Shown here: positions 20,477 to 29,829 of the stretch, piece by piece | How positions within the stretch are numbered: the first letter of the stretch is position 1 | Layout of the letters: every line of letters starts with the position of its first letter | Assembly: GCF_900100155.1 (NCBI RefSeq) | Contig: NZ_FMTP01000001.1 | Location: 744,001-808,000, forward strand | Direction of reading: 5' to 3' | DNA: 64,000 nucleotides | DNA from: Ancylobacter rudongensis | GTDB lineage: Bacteria; Pseudomonadota; Alphaproteobacteria; Rhizobiales; Xanthobacteraceae | The notes under the pieces: generated by a model | Told to the model about the DNA's origin: nothing | Seen by the model: the letters and a program-made list of their open reading frames with translations, nothing else | Database searches by the model: none | Translations under genes and position numbers: made by a program

Positions 20477-20487
20477 GGCGATACTCT

Positions 20488-20643
20488 CCGTGTGTCCCGG
20501 ACGAGCTGCGCGAAGCGCCGCGACGATCCGGGATCCAGAATCGACTCGCGAAGCGCCGAACCCTTTGAGTGGTGCCTCCGGCAGAGTCTTGCGCTGGTCC
20601 CCGCTCTGCGCTCCGCCTGCGGCTCCGCTTGTCGGGGACACGG
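20488..20643. repeat. Extragenic palindromic element after glmS
   Basis: The gap between glmS and queF is almost filled by a palindromic element of about 155 bases. Its ends are imperfect inverted repeats (CCGTGTGTCCCGGACGAGC against the complement of GCTTGTCGGGGACACGG), and its left half is a smaller hairpin with 7-base arms TCCCGGA / TCCGGGA around a GCGCGAAGCGCC core. The element at 47840-47928 shares TCCCGGA...TCCGGGA and an 11-base GAAGCGCCGCG core (inverted). This is the usual look of a multi-copy REP/RIME-like element of rhizobial genomes; it may also terminate the convergent glmS and queF transcripts. Confidence 0.7.
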
Positions 20644-20647
20644 TTAC

Positions 20648-21109
20648 TCACCCCCGGCCACGATAGGGCGCCACGCCCTGGTCCGGCAGCCACACGCCGT
20701 CCAGCGGGGCGCCGCTCTGCCAGAACACGTCGATCGGGATGCCGCCGCGCGGGTACCAGTAGCCGCCGATGCGCAGCCAGCGCGGGCTGAGCAGTTCGTG
20801 CAGCCGCAGGCCGATGGCGACCGTGCAGTCCTCATGGAAGGCGCCATGGTTGCGGAAGCTGCCGAGATAGAGCTTCAGCGATTTCGATTCGACCAGCCAG
20901 CCGTCGGGCACATAGTCGATCACCAGTTGGGCGAAGTCCGGCTGGCCGGTCACCGGGCACAGCGAGGTGAATTCCGGGGCGGTGAAGCGGGCGACATAGT
21001 TCGTGCCGGGATGCGGGTTCGGCACCCGCTCCAGCACCGCTTCTTCCGGGCTGGCGGGCAGGGCGGTGGCGCGGCCGAGCTGGGTCGTGCCGTCGGCAAT
21101 ATCGTTCAT
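20648..21109 (-). CDS. queF: NADPH-dependent 7-cyano-7-deazaguanine reductase
   Basis: QueF reduces preQ0 to preQ1 for the queuosine modification of tRNA. The 153-residue protein is the short, single-domain type. It contains the QueF signature ESKSLKLY, the active-site [11 protein letters not shown] (nucleophile Cys51, proton donor Asp58) and the conserved FHEDC segment. A longer frame runs to 21367, but the ATG at 21109 has an AGGAG site 6 bases upstream and begins just before the conserved region. It stands alone, convergent with glmS and divergent from eno; no other queuosine gene is in the window. Confidence 0.95.
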   Translation of the reverse strand: MNDIADGTTQLGRATALPASPEEAVLERVPNPHPGTNYVARFTAPEFTSLCPVTGQPDFAQLVIDYVPDGWLVESKSLKLYLGSFRNHGAFHEDCTVAIGLRLHELLSPRWLRIGGYWYPRGGIPIDVFWQSGAPLDGVWLPDQGVAPYRGRG

Positions 21110-21214
21110 GGCGGGCTCCTGAGGGGCGGGGAGGTCGGGCGATATGTCGCTGGCACCTCTTTCGCATGTCACATGGCCGGAGTAGAAGCGCCTCGACCAT
21201 CCTGACCGAGTTGA

Positions 21215-22513
<1,299 letters not shown>

Positions 22514-22540
22514 ACCTGGGTCCTGAGCCCCAATTAGAGA

Positions 22541-22571
22541 GGCCCCCGTCGTCGCGGCGGGGGCCTTTTTT
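22541..22571 (+). terminator. Intrinsic terminator of eno
   Basis: Twenty-seven bases after the eno stop, GGCCCCCG pairs with CGGGGGCC (ten pairs counting the inner T-G and C-G) around a five-base loop, followed by six T residues. It ends the eno transcript ahead of the convergent small gene at 22631. Confidence 0.9.
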
Positions 22572-22630
22572 ATGCGACGTGTCGGTCGCCGGAGGGGGAT
22601 GGTTCAGCGCGCGCCGAGATGTCCCCCACC

Positions 22631-22840
22631 TCAGCGCTTCAGGCGCTCATATTCGGCGGCGAGGCGCGGCAGGTCCGGCACCTGCGGCGTGTCGGGCTCC
22701 ATCAGGCCGCCGCTGATCTCCAGCGCGGCGACGGGCCAGAGTCGCTCCACCAGGGCAGGAATCTGCGCCGGAGGCACGTCCGCCATGCGCGCATCGACGG
22801 CGCACAGGGCGCGGGCGCGCTCCTCGATATTTCTGTTCAT
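22631..22840 (-). CDS. Small hypothetical protein (69 residues)
   Basis: A short protein, MNRNIEERARALC onward, with two likely amphipathic helices, a PPAQIPALVERLW segment and a Pro-rich LMEPDTPQVPDLPRLAAEY tail; no signal peptide or membrane helix. I do not recognise it. The ATG at 22840 has a clear GGAGG site 7 bases upstream, which supports translation, whereas the longer frame to 22879 would start inside that site. It is convergent with eno and separated from it by the eno terminator. Confidence 0.6.
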   Translation of the reverse strand: MNRNIEERARALCAVDARMADVPPAQIPALVERLWPVAALEISGGLMEPDTPQVPDLPRLAAEYERLKR

Positions 22841-23141
22841 GCGTCGGCCTCCGTGTGTCCGGCGGGACGCCGGAACCACCGGGGAAGCTGCTCCGGTTCA
22901 GAGCGCGGCACCGAGCCACGCCGGCTTCAGGGCAAGACGATAGCACCGGCCGCCGGCGCACATTGTCCACAACAGTACATTGGGCCGTGACGTTGGCGGC
23001 TCGTCAGCCTCACATTCGCGCGACCGCGCTACCTTTGCCCGCCAGGCCTGCAGCCTCCCGAAAGGCGCGTGCGCTGCGGTATCGGGGAATGTTGGCGTTA
23101 GCGTTAACCGCGCCTCAACCGGCGGGCTCTAGGCTGTGCCC
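22841..23141. other. Non-coding stretch between the small gene and ftsB
   Basis: About 300 bases with no frame I would call a gene. It must hold the divergent promoters of the 69-residue gene and of ftsB. The right third has a slightly A/T-richer tract (TTGGCGTTAGCGTTAACC, about 23092-23109) that could belong to the ftsB promoter, but no convincing -35/-10 pair is visible. Confidence 0.4.
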
Positions 23142-23474
23142 ATGATCATTCGCACGCGCTGGCGCTCCTTTCTCCAGACCGTCACCCTGCATCTCGGGGC
23201 GGCGGCCCTCGTCGGCTATTTCGCCTTCCAGGGCTATAATGGCCAATATGGCCTGCTGGCCCGTCGCACCTTCGAGCAGCAGCATGCCGAGCTCACCCAG
23301 GAGCGGGACAGGCTGCAGGCCCAGCGCAAGGCGCTGCAGGCCAAGGTGGCGCTGATGTCGCCCGACCTCGTCGACGCCGACATGCTCGACGAGCAGGCGC
23401 GTGCCCTGCTGAACCTCGTTCATCCCAAGGATCTGGTGCTGCTCAGGGTTCCGGGCGGTCCGCAGGCCAATTGA
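23142..23474 (+). CDS. ftsB: Septum formation initiator / FtsB-DivIC family protein
   Basis: A 110-residue bitopic protein with a short cytoplasmic N-terminus (MIIRTRWRSFLQ), one membrane helix (about residues 14-32) and a periplasmic coiled coil (about 40-75, rich in Glu/Gln/Arg heptads), then MLDEQARALLNLVHPKDLVLL, the conserved end of the FtsB/DivIC family in alphaproteobacteria. FtsB bridges FtsL and FtsQ in the divisome. The order eno, ftsB, pdhA is common in this class. The ATG at 23142 is preferred over the GTG two codons upstream. Confidence 0.85.
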   Translation: MIIRTRWRSFLQTVTLHLGAAALVGYFAFQGYNGQYGLLARRTFEQQHAELTQERDRLQAQRKALQAKVALMSPDLVDADMLDEQARALLNLVHPKDLVLLRVPGGPQAN

Positions 23475-23551
23475 ACGAAAATTCATTCGGACAGCGAATC
23501 CGTGGCATGCCAGACGGGTTCCGATAGGAAACCACGTTATTCCAGAGCCTT

Positions 23552-23583
23552 AACTTGATTTGAGCTAAATCAAGTTCTAAACT
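23552..23583 (+). promoter_or_regulatory. pdhA promoter with overlapping palindromic operator
   Basis: A perfect 10-base inverted repeat, AACTTGATTT (23552-23561) and AAATCAAGTT (23567-23576) around GAGCT, lies about 140 bases upstream of pdhA. It overlaps a plausible sigma-70 promoter: TTGATT at 23555-23560, a 17-base spacer and TAAACT at 23578-23583. The dyad thus covers the -35 box and spacer, as expected for a repressor operator. An off-centre subset, TTGAGCTAAATCAA, also fits the FixK/FNR half-site pattern TTGA-N6-TCAA. The regulator is unknown. Confidence 0.5.
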
Positions 23584-23717
23584 GAAATCCGGTTGATCGG
23601 CGGAAACCATTGCGCCGGCAACATGTTGTGCGTCGCAGCATTGCGTCCAGCGCGTAGCGCGGCGGGGAAAGGTGCGTTATTAACGTGCCGACTTTGTCCC
23701 CGAGCTGAGGATGCGCC

Positions 23718-24791
23718 ATGGTAGTCGCCGCCAACAAATCGGCCGTCGGAAGAGCCCCCACCGCGAAAGCGCCGGCACGGGCCGCGGCCAAGAGTCCGGC
23801 CCGGCGTTCGGACAGGATGGCGGCGGTTCCCGAGTTCACCAAGGCCGAAGAACTCGACGCCTATCGTCGGATGCTGGAGATTCGCCGCTTCGAGGAGAAG
23901 GCCGGCCAGCTCTACGGCATGGGCCTCATCGGCGGCTTCTGTCATCTCTATATCGGCCAGGAGGCGGTCGTCGTCGGCATGCAGGCCGCTCTGAAGCAGG
24001 GCGACCAGGTCATCACCGGCTACCGCGACCATGGCCACATGCTGGCCTGCGGCATGGACCCCAAGGGCGTCATGGCCGAGCTTACCGGCCGACGCGGGGG
24101 CTACTCCAAGGGCAAGGGCGGCTCGATGCACATGTTCAGCACCGAGAAGGGCTTCTTCGGTGGTCATGGCATTGTCGGCGCCCAGGTGTCGCTTGGCACC
24201 GGCCTCGCCTTCGCCAACCACTACCGTGACAATGGCAATGTCACCCTGGCCTATTTCGGCGACGGCGCCGCCAATCAGGGGCAGGTCTATGAGAGCTTCA
24301 ACATGGCGGAGCTCTGGAAGCTGCCGGTCGTCTACATCATCGAGAACAACAAATACGCCATGGGCACCGCGGTGAACCGCGCCTCCGCCCAGACCGATTT
24401 CTCCAAGCGCGGCTCCTCGTTCAACATTCCCGGCGAGCAGGTCGACGGCATGGATGTGCGGGCGGTGAAGGCCGCCGGCGAGCGCGCCGTCGAATTCGCC
24501 CGCTCCGGCAAGGGCCCCTACATCCTCGAAATGCTCACCTACCGCTATCGCGGCCACTCCATGTCCGATCCGGCCAAGTATCGGTCGAAGGAGGAGGTGC
24601 AGAAGATGCGGACCGAGCACGACCCGATCGAGCAGGTGCGCAACCGCCTGCTGGAAAAGAAGTGGGCCACCGAGGAAGAGCTGAAGGCGATCGACGCTGA
24701 GCTGCGCGACCAGATGAACGCGGCAGCCGATTTCGCCAGTGCCGACCCGGAGCCGGACCCGTCCGAGCTCTACACCGACATCCTGCGCTGA
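23718..24791 (+). CDS. pdhA: Pyruvate dehydrogenase E1 component, alpha subunit
   Basis: PdhA with PdhB decarboxylates pyruvate using thiamine diphosphate and passes the acetyl group to the lipoyl arm of E2. The thiamine motif runs from GDGAANQGQVYESFNMAE to IIENN, and YRYRGHSMSDPAKYRSKEE is the phosphorylation-loop region typical of E1 alpha. Length is 357 residues. The first 33 residues are an Ala/Lys-rich extension (KSAVGRAPTAKAPARAAAK) before the folded part; such N-termini are common in alphaproteobacterial E1 alpha and may mediate E2 binding. It is the first gene of the PDH operon. Confidence 0.96.
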   Translation: MVVAANKSAVGRAPTAKAPARAAAKSPARRSDRMAAVPEFTKAEELDAYRRMLEIRRFEEKAGQLYGMGLIGGFCHLYIGQEAVVVGMQAALKQGDQVITGYRDHGHMLACGMDPKGVMAELTGRRGGYSKGKGGSMHMFSTEKGFFGGHGIVGAQVSLGTGLAFANHYRDNGNVTLAYFGDGAANQGQVYESFNMAELWKLPVVYIIENNKYAMGTAVNRASAQTDFSKRGSSFNIPGEQVDGMDVRAVKAAGERAVEFARSGKGPYILEMLTYRYRGHSMSDPAKYRSKEEVQKMRTEHDPIEQVRNRLLEKKWATEEELKAIDAELRDQMNAAADFASADPEPDPSELYTDILR

Positions 24792-24801
24792 GCGCGGGCT
24801 G

Positions 24802-25101
24802 ATGCTGGTCGAATTTTTCTGGGTCGCGGTCGTCGCAGGCGCCTCTGCGGCGGCGGTCATCTGGGTCCTCGCGACCCGGACCGCGCTGGGCATCCTGCGC
24901 GCCACGAATGCGGGCGGGCTGCGTTATCTGCTCGCCCTGCTGTGGCCGTTCGGCACCCGTCTGGTGCCGGGCGCCGCGCCGGCCGAGGCGACCCGGCTCA
25001 ACAAGATGCTGGTCGGCTTCTTTGCCGCCCTCCTCATCGCCATCGCCTCGATGGCCGTCTACAGCAATCTGACGTTCGTGCTTCCGGCACCGACGCCGTG
25101 A
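24802..25101 (+). CDS. Small two-helix membrane protein inside the PDH operon
   Basis: A 99-residue protein with an N-terminal helix (about residues 4-24, FFWVAVVAGASAAAVIWVLA), a short basic loop (RTALGILRATNAGGLRYLL), and a second strong helix (about 70-90, MLVGFFAALLIAIASMAVYS). I do not recognise the family. It starts 10 bases after the pdhA stop and ends 40 bases before pdhB, on the same strand, so it is almost surely co-transcribed with PDH. No membrane partner of PDH is part of the classical complex. The frame could be opened further upstream, but only inside pdhA; the ATG at 24802 is the natural start. Confidence 0.75.
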   Translation: MLVEFFWVAVVAGASAAAVIWVLATRTALGILRATNAGGLRYLLALLWPFGTRLVPGAAPAEATRLNKMLVGFFAALLIAIASMAVYSNLTFVLPAPTP

Positions 25102-25141
25102 CGCGCGATCTTAGACGCACGTTTCTCTGGGGAACGCCGCC

Positions 25142-26557
25142 ATGCCGACCGAAGTTCTGATGCCTGCCCTGTCTCCCACCATGGAGAAGGGAAACCTCGC
25201 CAAGTGGCTCAAGAAAGAGGGCGACCAGGTCAGGTCCGGCGACGTCATCGCCGAGATCGAGACCGACAAGGCCACGATGGAAGTCGAGGCCATTGACGAG
25301 GGCACGCTCGGCAAGATCCTGGTGCCCGAGGGCACGCAGGACGTCGCGGTGAACACGCCGATCGCCGTCATTCTCGCCGAGGGCGAGGACGCGAGCGCGG
25401 TCAGCGCGTCGCGCCCGCAGGCGGCCGAATCGGCCCCGCCGGTTGCTGCCGCGCCGATGGAGCCCTCGCCGGTGGCGGCCTCTGCGCCGGCCACGCCGGC
25501 AGTGGTCAATTCCGCCGTCGCCGCCCCGCCCCAGCCCGAGACGGTGCCCGAGCCGGACGTTCCCGAGGGCACGGAATTCGTCAGCCAGACCATGCGCGAG
25601 GCGCTGCGCGACGCCATGGCCGAGGAAATGCGCCGCGACGGCGATGTCTTCGTCATGGGCGAGGAAGTCGCCGAGTATCAGGGCGCCTACAAGATCACCC
25701 AGGGGCTGCTGCAGGAGTTCGGCGCGCGCCGCGTGATCGATACGCCGATCACCGAGCACGGCTTTGCCGGCGTCGGCGTCGGCGCTGCCATGGCGGGGCT
25801 GAAGCCCATCGTCGAGTTCATGACCTTCAACTTCGCCATGCAGGCGATCGACCAGATCATCAACTCCGCCGCCAAGACGCTCTATATGTCCGGCGGGCAG
25901 ATCACCTCCTCCATCGTGTTCCGTGGCCCCAACGGCGCCGCCGCCCGCGTCGCCGCCCAGCACAGCCAGGACTACACCTCCTGGTACAGCCACATTCCCG
26001 GCCTCAAGGTGGTGGCGCCCTACACGGCGGCCGATGCCAAGGGCCTGCTGAAGTCGGCGATCCGCGATCCCAACCCGATCATCTTCCTTGAGAACGAGAT
26101 CCTGTACGGCCACTCCTCGCCGGTGCCGAAGCTCGACGATTTCACCGTGCCGATCGGCAAGGCGAAGATCGCCCGCCCGGGCAAGGACGTGACGCTGGTG
26201 GCGTGGTCGATCGGCATGAACTACGCGCTGAAGGCGGCCGAGGAGCTCTCCAAGCTCGGCATCGAGGCCGAGGTGATCGACCTGCGCACCATCCGCCCGA
26301 TGGACGTTCCCGCCATCGTCGCCTCGGTGCAGAAGACCGGGCGCTGCGTGACGGTGGAAGAAGGCTGGCACCAGTCCGGCGTCGGCGCGGAAATCGTCGC
26401 CCAGCTGATGGAGAAGGCGTTCGACTATCTCGACGCCCCGGTGCTGCGCGTGACCGGCAAGGATGTGCCCATGCCCTACGCCGCCAATCTCGAAAAGCTG
26501 GCCTTGCCGTCGGTGCAGGACGTCATCGACGCCGCCCGCGCCGTCACCTATCGCTGA
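25142..26557 (+). CDS. pdhB: Pyruvate dehydrogenase E1 component, beta subunit with N-terminal lipoyl domain
   Basis: The second E1 subunit completes the thiamine-diphosphate site. It has the alphaproteobacterial layout: an N-terminal lipoyl domain (residues 1-80, lipoyl-lysine in [11 protein letters not shown]), a Pro/Ala-rich linker (about 85-140) and the transketolase-like catalytic part from [16 protein letters not shown], with the [19 protein letters not shown] block. Length is 471 residues. Sixty-nine of its first 83 residues match the E2 lipoyl domain encoded just downstream. It starts 40 bases after the small membrane gene and ends 15 bases before pdhC. Confidence 0.96.
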   Translation: MPTEVLMPALSPTMEKGNLAKWLKKEGDQVRSGDVIAEIETDKATMEVEAIDEGTLGKILVPEGTQDVAVNTPIAVILAEGEDASAVSASRPQAAESAPPVAAAPMEPSPVAASAPATPAVVNSAVAAPPQPETVPEPDVPEGTEFVSQTMREALRDAMAEEMRRDGDVFVMGEEVAEYQGAYKITQGLLQEFGARRVIDTPITEHGFAGVGVGAAMAGLKPIVEFMTFNFAMQAIDQIINSAAKTLYMSGGQITSSIVFRGPNGAAARVAAQHSQDYTSWYSHIPGLKVVAPYTAADAKGLLKSAIRDPNPIIFLENEILYGHSSPVPKLDDFTVPIGKAKIARPGKDVTLVAWSIGMNYALKAAEELSKLGIEAEVIDLRTIRPMDVPAIVASVQKTGRCVTVEEGWHQSGVGAEIVAQLMEKAFDYLDAPVLRVTGKDVPMPYAANLEKLALPSVQDVIDAARAVTYR

Positions 26558-26572
26558 GGTCGGAGAAGCGCC

Positions 26573-27952
26573 ATGCCCGTCGAAATCCTGATGCCGGCCC
26601 TGTCTCCCACCATGGAGAAGGGCAATCTGGCGAAATGGCTGAAGAAGGAGGGCGACAAGGTCGCCCCCGGCGACGTCATCGCCGAAATCGAGACCGACAA
26701 GGCCACGATGGAAGTCGAGGCCATCGACGAGGGCACGCTGGCGAAGATCCTGGTGCCTGAGGGCACCGCCGACGTGCCGGTGAACCAGCTTATCGCTATC
26801 CTCGCTACCGAGGGCGAGGATGTAAAGGCGGTCGCCGCCGGTGGCGGGGCCGCTCCCGCCCAGACGGAGGCGCCGAAGGAGGCGCCCAAGGCTGAGGCCG
26901 CTCCGGCGGAGCCTGCCAAGGCCGAAGCTCCCAAGGCCGAGACCGCGCCGGCGCCGGCCGCGTCTGCGCCCGCCGCCGCTCCCGCCGCGTCCGGCGAGCG
27001 GGTGTTCGCCTCGCCGCTGGCGCGTCGCCTCGCTAAGGAAAAGGGCGTCGATCTCTCCAGCGTGAAGGGTTCAGGCCCGCATGGCCGCGTCGTCGCCGCC
27101 GATGTCGAATCCGCTCCCGCCGGCGGCGCCGCCAAGGCGCCGGCGCCCGCTTCCGCTGCCAAGCCGGCCCCCGCTGCCGCGCCGGCTGCCGCCCCGGTGT
27201 CGAACGCCGCGCTGCTGGAGCAGGTGAAGGCCTTCTACGAGCCCGGCACCTATGAGGAAATCCCGCTCGACGGCATGCGCCGCGTCATCGCCCAGCGCAT
27301 GGCGGAGGCCCGCCAGACGGTGCCGACCTTCTACCTCACGGTGGATTGCGACGTCGACGCGCTGCTCAAGCTGCGCGAGGAGCTGAACAAGGCCGCTCCC
27401 GAAAAGGACGGCAAGGCCGCCTACAAGCTCTCGGTCAACGATTTCATCATCAAGGCCTATGCGCTGGCCTTCCAGCAGGTGCCGGACGCCAACCAGGTGT
27501 GGGGCGGCGACCGCTACCTCAAGCTGAAGCACTCCGATATCGGCGTCGCGGTGGCGATCGACGGCGGCAAGGGCCTGTTGACCCCGATCATCCGCAAGGC
27601 GGAGACCAAGACGCTGTCGGCCATCTCCAACGAGACCCGCGAACTCGCCACCCGCGCCCGCAACAAGAAGCTGGCGCCGGCCGAATATCAGGGCGGCTCG
27701 TCGGCGATCTCCAATCTCGGGATGTTCGGGATCAAGGATTTCACCGCCATCATCAACCCGCCGCACGCCACCATTCTCGCGGTCGGCGCCAGCGAGCAGC
27801 GGGCAGTGGTGAAGAAGGGCGAGCTGGCGGTGGCCACGGTCATGACCGTCACCATCTCCTGCGACCACCGGGTGATGGACGGCGCCATGGGCGCGCAGCT
27901 CATCGGCGCCTTCAAGCAGATCATCGAAAAGCCGATGTCGATGCTGGTCTGA
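26573..27952 (+). CDS. pdhC: Dihydrolipoyllysine-residue acetyltransferase (PDH E2)
   Basis: E2 forms the core of the complex and transfers acetyl groups to CoA. Domains in order: one lipoyl domain (1-80, lysine in ETDKATMEV), an Ala/Pro/Lys linker, the E1/E3-binding domain (about 140-178, FASPLARRLAKEKGVDL and GSGPHGRVVAADV), a second linker, and the catalytic domain (about 225-459) with the active-site motif SCDHRVMDGA (His and Asp of HxxxDG). Length is 459 residues. It lies between pdhB (15-base gap) and lpdA (9-base gap). Confidence 0.96.
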   Translation: MPVEILMPALSPTMEKGNLAKWLKKEGDKVAPGDVIAEIETDKATMEVEAIDEGTLAKILVPEGTADVPVNQLIAILATEGEDVKAVAAGGGAAPAQTEAPKEAPKAEAAPAEPAKAEAPKAETAPAPAASAPAAAPAASGERVFASPLARRLAKEKGVDLSSVKGSGPHGRVVAADVESAPAGGAAKAPAPASAAKPAPAAAPAAAPVSNAALLEQVKAFYEPGTYEEIPLDGMRRVIAQRMAEARQTVPTFYLTVDCDVDALLKLREELNKAAPEKDGKAAYKLSVNDFIIKAYALAFQQVPDANQVWGGDRYLKLKHSDIGVAVAIDGGKGLLTPIIRKAETKTLSAISNETRELATRARNKKLAPAEYQGGSSAISNLGMFGIKDFTAIINPPHATILAVGASEQRAVVKKGELAVATVMTVTISCDHRVMDGAMGAQLIGAFKQIIEKPMSMLV

Positions 27953-27961
27953 GGAACGATC

Positions 27962-29380
27962 ATGGCGAATAACTACGACGTTCTCTTCATCGGTTCCGGC
28001 CCCGGCGGCTATGTCGGCGCCATCCGCGCCGCCCAGCTCGGCCTCAAGGTCGGGGTGGTGGAGCGCCAGTATATGGGCGGCATCTGCCCGAACTGGGGCT
28101 GCATCCCGGCCAAGGCGCTGCTGCGCTCGGCCGAGATCTTCCACTATATTGAGCACGCCAAGGATTATGGCCTGATCGCCGAGAAGGCCGGGGTGGACAT
28201 AGCGGGCGTGGTCAAGCGCTCGCGCGGCATCTCCGCCCAGATGAGCAACGGCGTCGCTTTCCTGCTGAAGAAAAACAAGGTCGATGTGATCTGGGGGCAG
28301 GCGACCCTCACCGCCCCCGGCAAGGTCACGGTTGCGGCCGCCGCCGAACCGGCGCCGAAGGGCGCGCTCGCCCCGGGCGAGTACACCGCCAAGAACATCG
28401 TCATCGCCACCGGCGCCCGCCCGCGCGCTCTGCCGGGCATCGAGCCGGACAAGAAGCTGATCTGGACCTATTTCGAGGCGCTGGCCCCGGCCAGCGTGCC
28501 GAAATCGCTGCTCATCATGGGCTCGGGCGCCATCGGCGTCGAATTCGCCACCTTCTACAAGACGATGGGTTCGGACGTCACCATCGTCGAGCTGCTGCCG
28601 CAGATCCTGCCCGTCGAGGATGCCGAGATCGCCGAGCATGCCCGCAAGCGCTTCGAGAAGCAGGGCATCAAGATCCTCACCGGCGCCAAGGTCTCCAAGG
28701 TGGTGAAGGGGGCGGACAATGTCACCGCCACCGTCGAGACGGCGGACGGCAAGGTGCAGACCCTGACCGCCGACCGGCTGATCTCCGCCGTCGGCGTGGT
28801 CGGCAATATCGAGAATCTCGGCCTTGAGGCGCTCGGCGTGAAGACCGATCGCGGCTGCGTGGTAGTGGATGGCCTGTGCCGCACCAATGTGCCCGGCGTC
28901 TGGGCCATCGGCGACGTTGCCGGCCCGCCCATGCTCGCCCACAAGGCCGAGCATGAGGGCGTGATCGCCGCCGAGGCCATCGCCGGCAAGCATGCCCATG
29001 CGATGGACAAGCTGATGATCCCCGGCTGCACCTACTGCATGCCGCAGATCGCCTCCGTCGGCCTCACCGAGGCCAAGGCGAAGGAAGCCGGGTTCGAGCT
29101 CAAGGTCGGCCGGTTCTCCTTCATCGGCAATGGCAAGGCGGTGGCGCTGGGCGAGCCCGACGGCATGGTCAAGACCATCTTCGATGCCAAGACCGGACGC
29201 CTGCTCGGCGCGCATCTGGTCGGCGCGGAAGTCACCGAACTCATCCAGGGCTTCGTGCTGGCGATGAATCTGGAGACCACCGAGGAAGAGCTGATCAACG
29301 CGGTCTTCCCGCACCCCACCGTTTCTGAAACGATGCATGAGAGCGTGCTCAGCGCCTATGGGCGCGCGATTCACATGTAG
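27962..29380 (+). CDS. lpdA: Dihydrolipoyl dehydrogenase (E3)
   Basis: E3 reoxidises the dihydrolipoyl arms of E2 with FAD and NAD+. The 472-residue flavoprotein shows the FAD-binding GSGPGGYVGAIRAAQLG, the redox-active disulfide in GGICPNWGCIPAKAL, the NAD-binding GSGAIGVEFA, and the C-terminal active-site His-Glu in HPTVSETMHESV. The disulfide motif CPNWGC is the form usual in alphaproteobacterial PDH-linked E3; the CLNVGC form is common elsewhere. It closes the enzymatic part of the PDH operon, 9 bases after pdhC. Confidence 0.96.
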   Translation: MANNYDVLFIGSGPGGYVGAIRAAQLGLKVGVVERQYMGGICPNWGCIPAKALLRSAEIFHYIEHAKDYGLIAEKAGVDIAGVVKRSRGISAQMSNGVAFLLKKNKVDVIWGQATLTAPGKVTVAAAAEPAPKGALAPGEYTAKNIVIATGARPRALPGIEPDKKLIWTYFEALAPASVPKSLLIMGSGAIGVEFATFYKTMGSDVTIVELLPQILPVEDAEIAEHARKRFEKQGIKILTGAKVSKVVKGADNVTATVETADGKVQTLTADRLISAVGVVGNIENLGLEALGVKTDRGCVVVDGLCRTNVPGVWAIGDVAGPPMLAHKAEHEGVIAAEAIAGKHAHAMDKLMIPGCTYCMPQIASVGLTEAKAKEAGFELKVGRFSFIGNGKAVALGEPDGMVKTIFDAKTGRLLGAHLVGAEVTELIQGFVLAMNLETTEEELINAVFPHPTVSETMHESVLSAYGRAIHM

Positions 29381-29412
29381 CCCGGGCCTGCGCCCGGCGG
29401 CTGGAGCCTGCC

Positions 29413-29691
29413 ATGGAAGCGGATACCTATGCGACCCTGAACCAGCCGGGCGTTGGCTGGTTCACCATGATCATCATCGGCCTTCTCGCCGGCTACATCG
29501 CCGAGAAGGTGACGGACAGCGATCACGGGCTCTTTGCCAACCTTCTGTTCGGCCTGATCGGCGCCTTTCTCGGCAAGTATCTGGCCGAGATGGCGGCGAT
29601 CCCGGTCTTCGGCTTCTTCCGCACCCTGATCGCCGCCACGGTCGGCGCCATCATCGTGCTGTTCCTGTGGCGGAAGATTCGCGGGCGGTAG
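29413..29691 (+). CDS. GlsB/YeaQ/YmgE-family membrane protein
   Basis: A 92-residue hydrophobic protein with three helices (about residues 17-32, 40-60 and 65-86) and the glycine-rich helix ends (IIIGLLAGYIAEKV, LLFGLIGAFLGKYL, ATVGAIIVLFLWRK) of the GlsB/YeaQ/YmgE family, also called transglycosylase-associated proteins. The family is linked to envelope or general stress; its molecular role is unknown. It follows lpdA by 32 bases on the same strand and may be read through from the PDH operon. A run of about 140 bases then separates it from lipA. Confidence 0.8.
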   Translation: MEADTYATLNQPGVGWFTMIIIGLLAGYIAEKVTDSDHGLFANLLFGLIGAFLGKYLAEMAAIPVFGFFRTLIAATVGAIIVLFLWRKIRGR

Positions 29692-29829
29692 ACGCCCCCT
29701 TCGCCCCCGCCATGCAGGTGGCACAGGGCGGATGCCTGCGCGTCCCCCCTTTCGCCCGTCGGCCGTGAGGCTTAACTGTGGAACAGGCGGCCTGTGCCGC
29801 GTGTCTCGAATGCAGCCAGCGGAACACCA

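Noticed and set aside
23560..23573. Calling the pdhA upstream site simply an FNR/FixK box
   Set aside because: The sequence matches the FixK-type pattern but its centre differs from that of the perfect 25-base dyad, and the position relative to the promoter suits a repressor. Left as one of two hypotheses.
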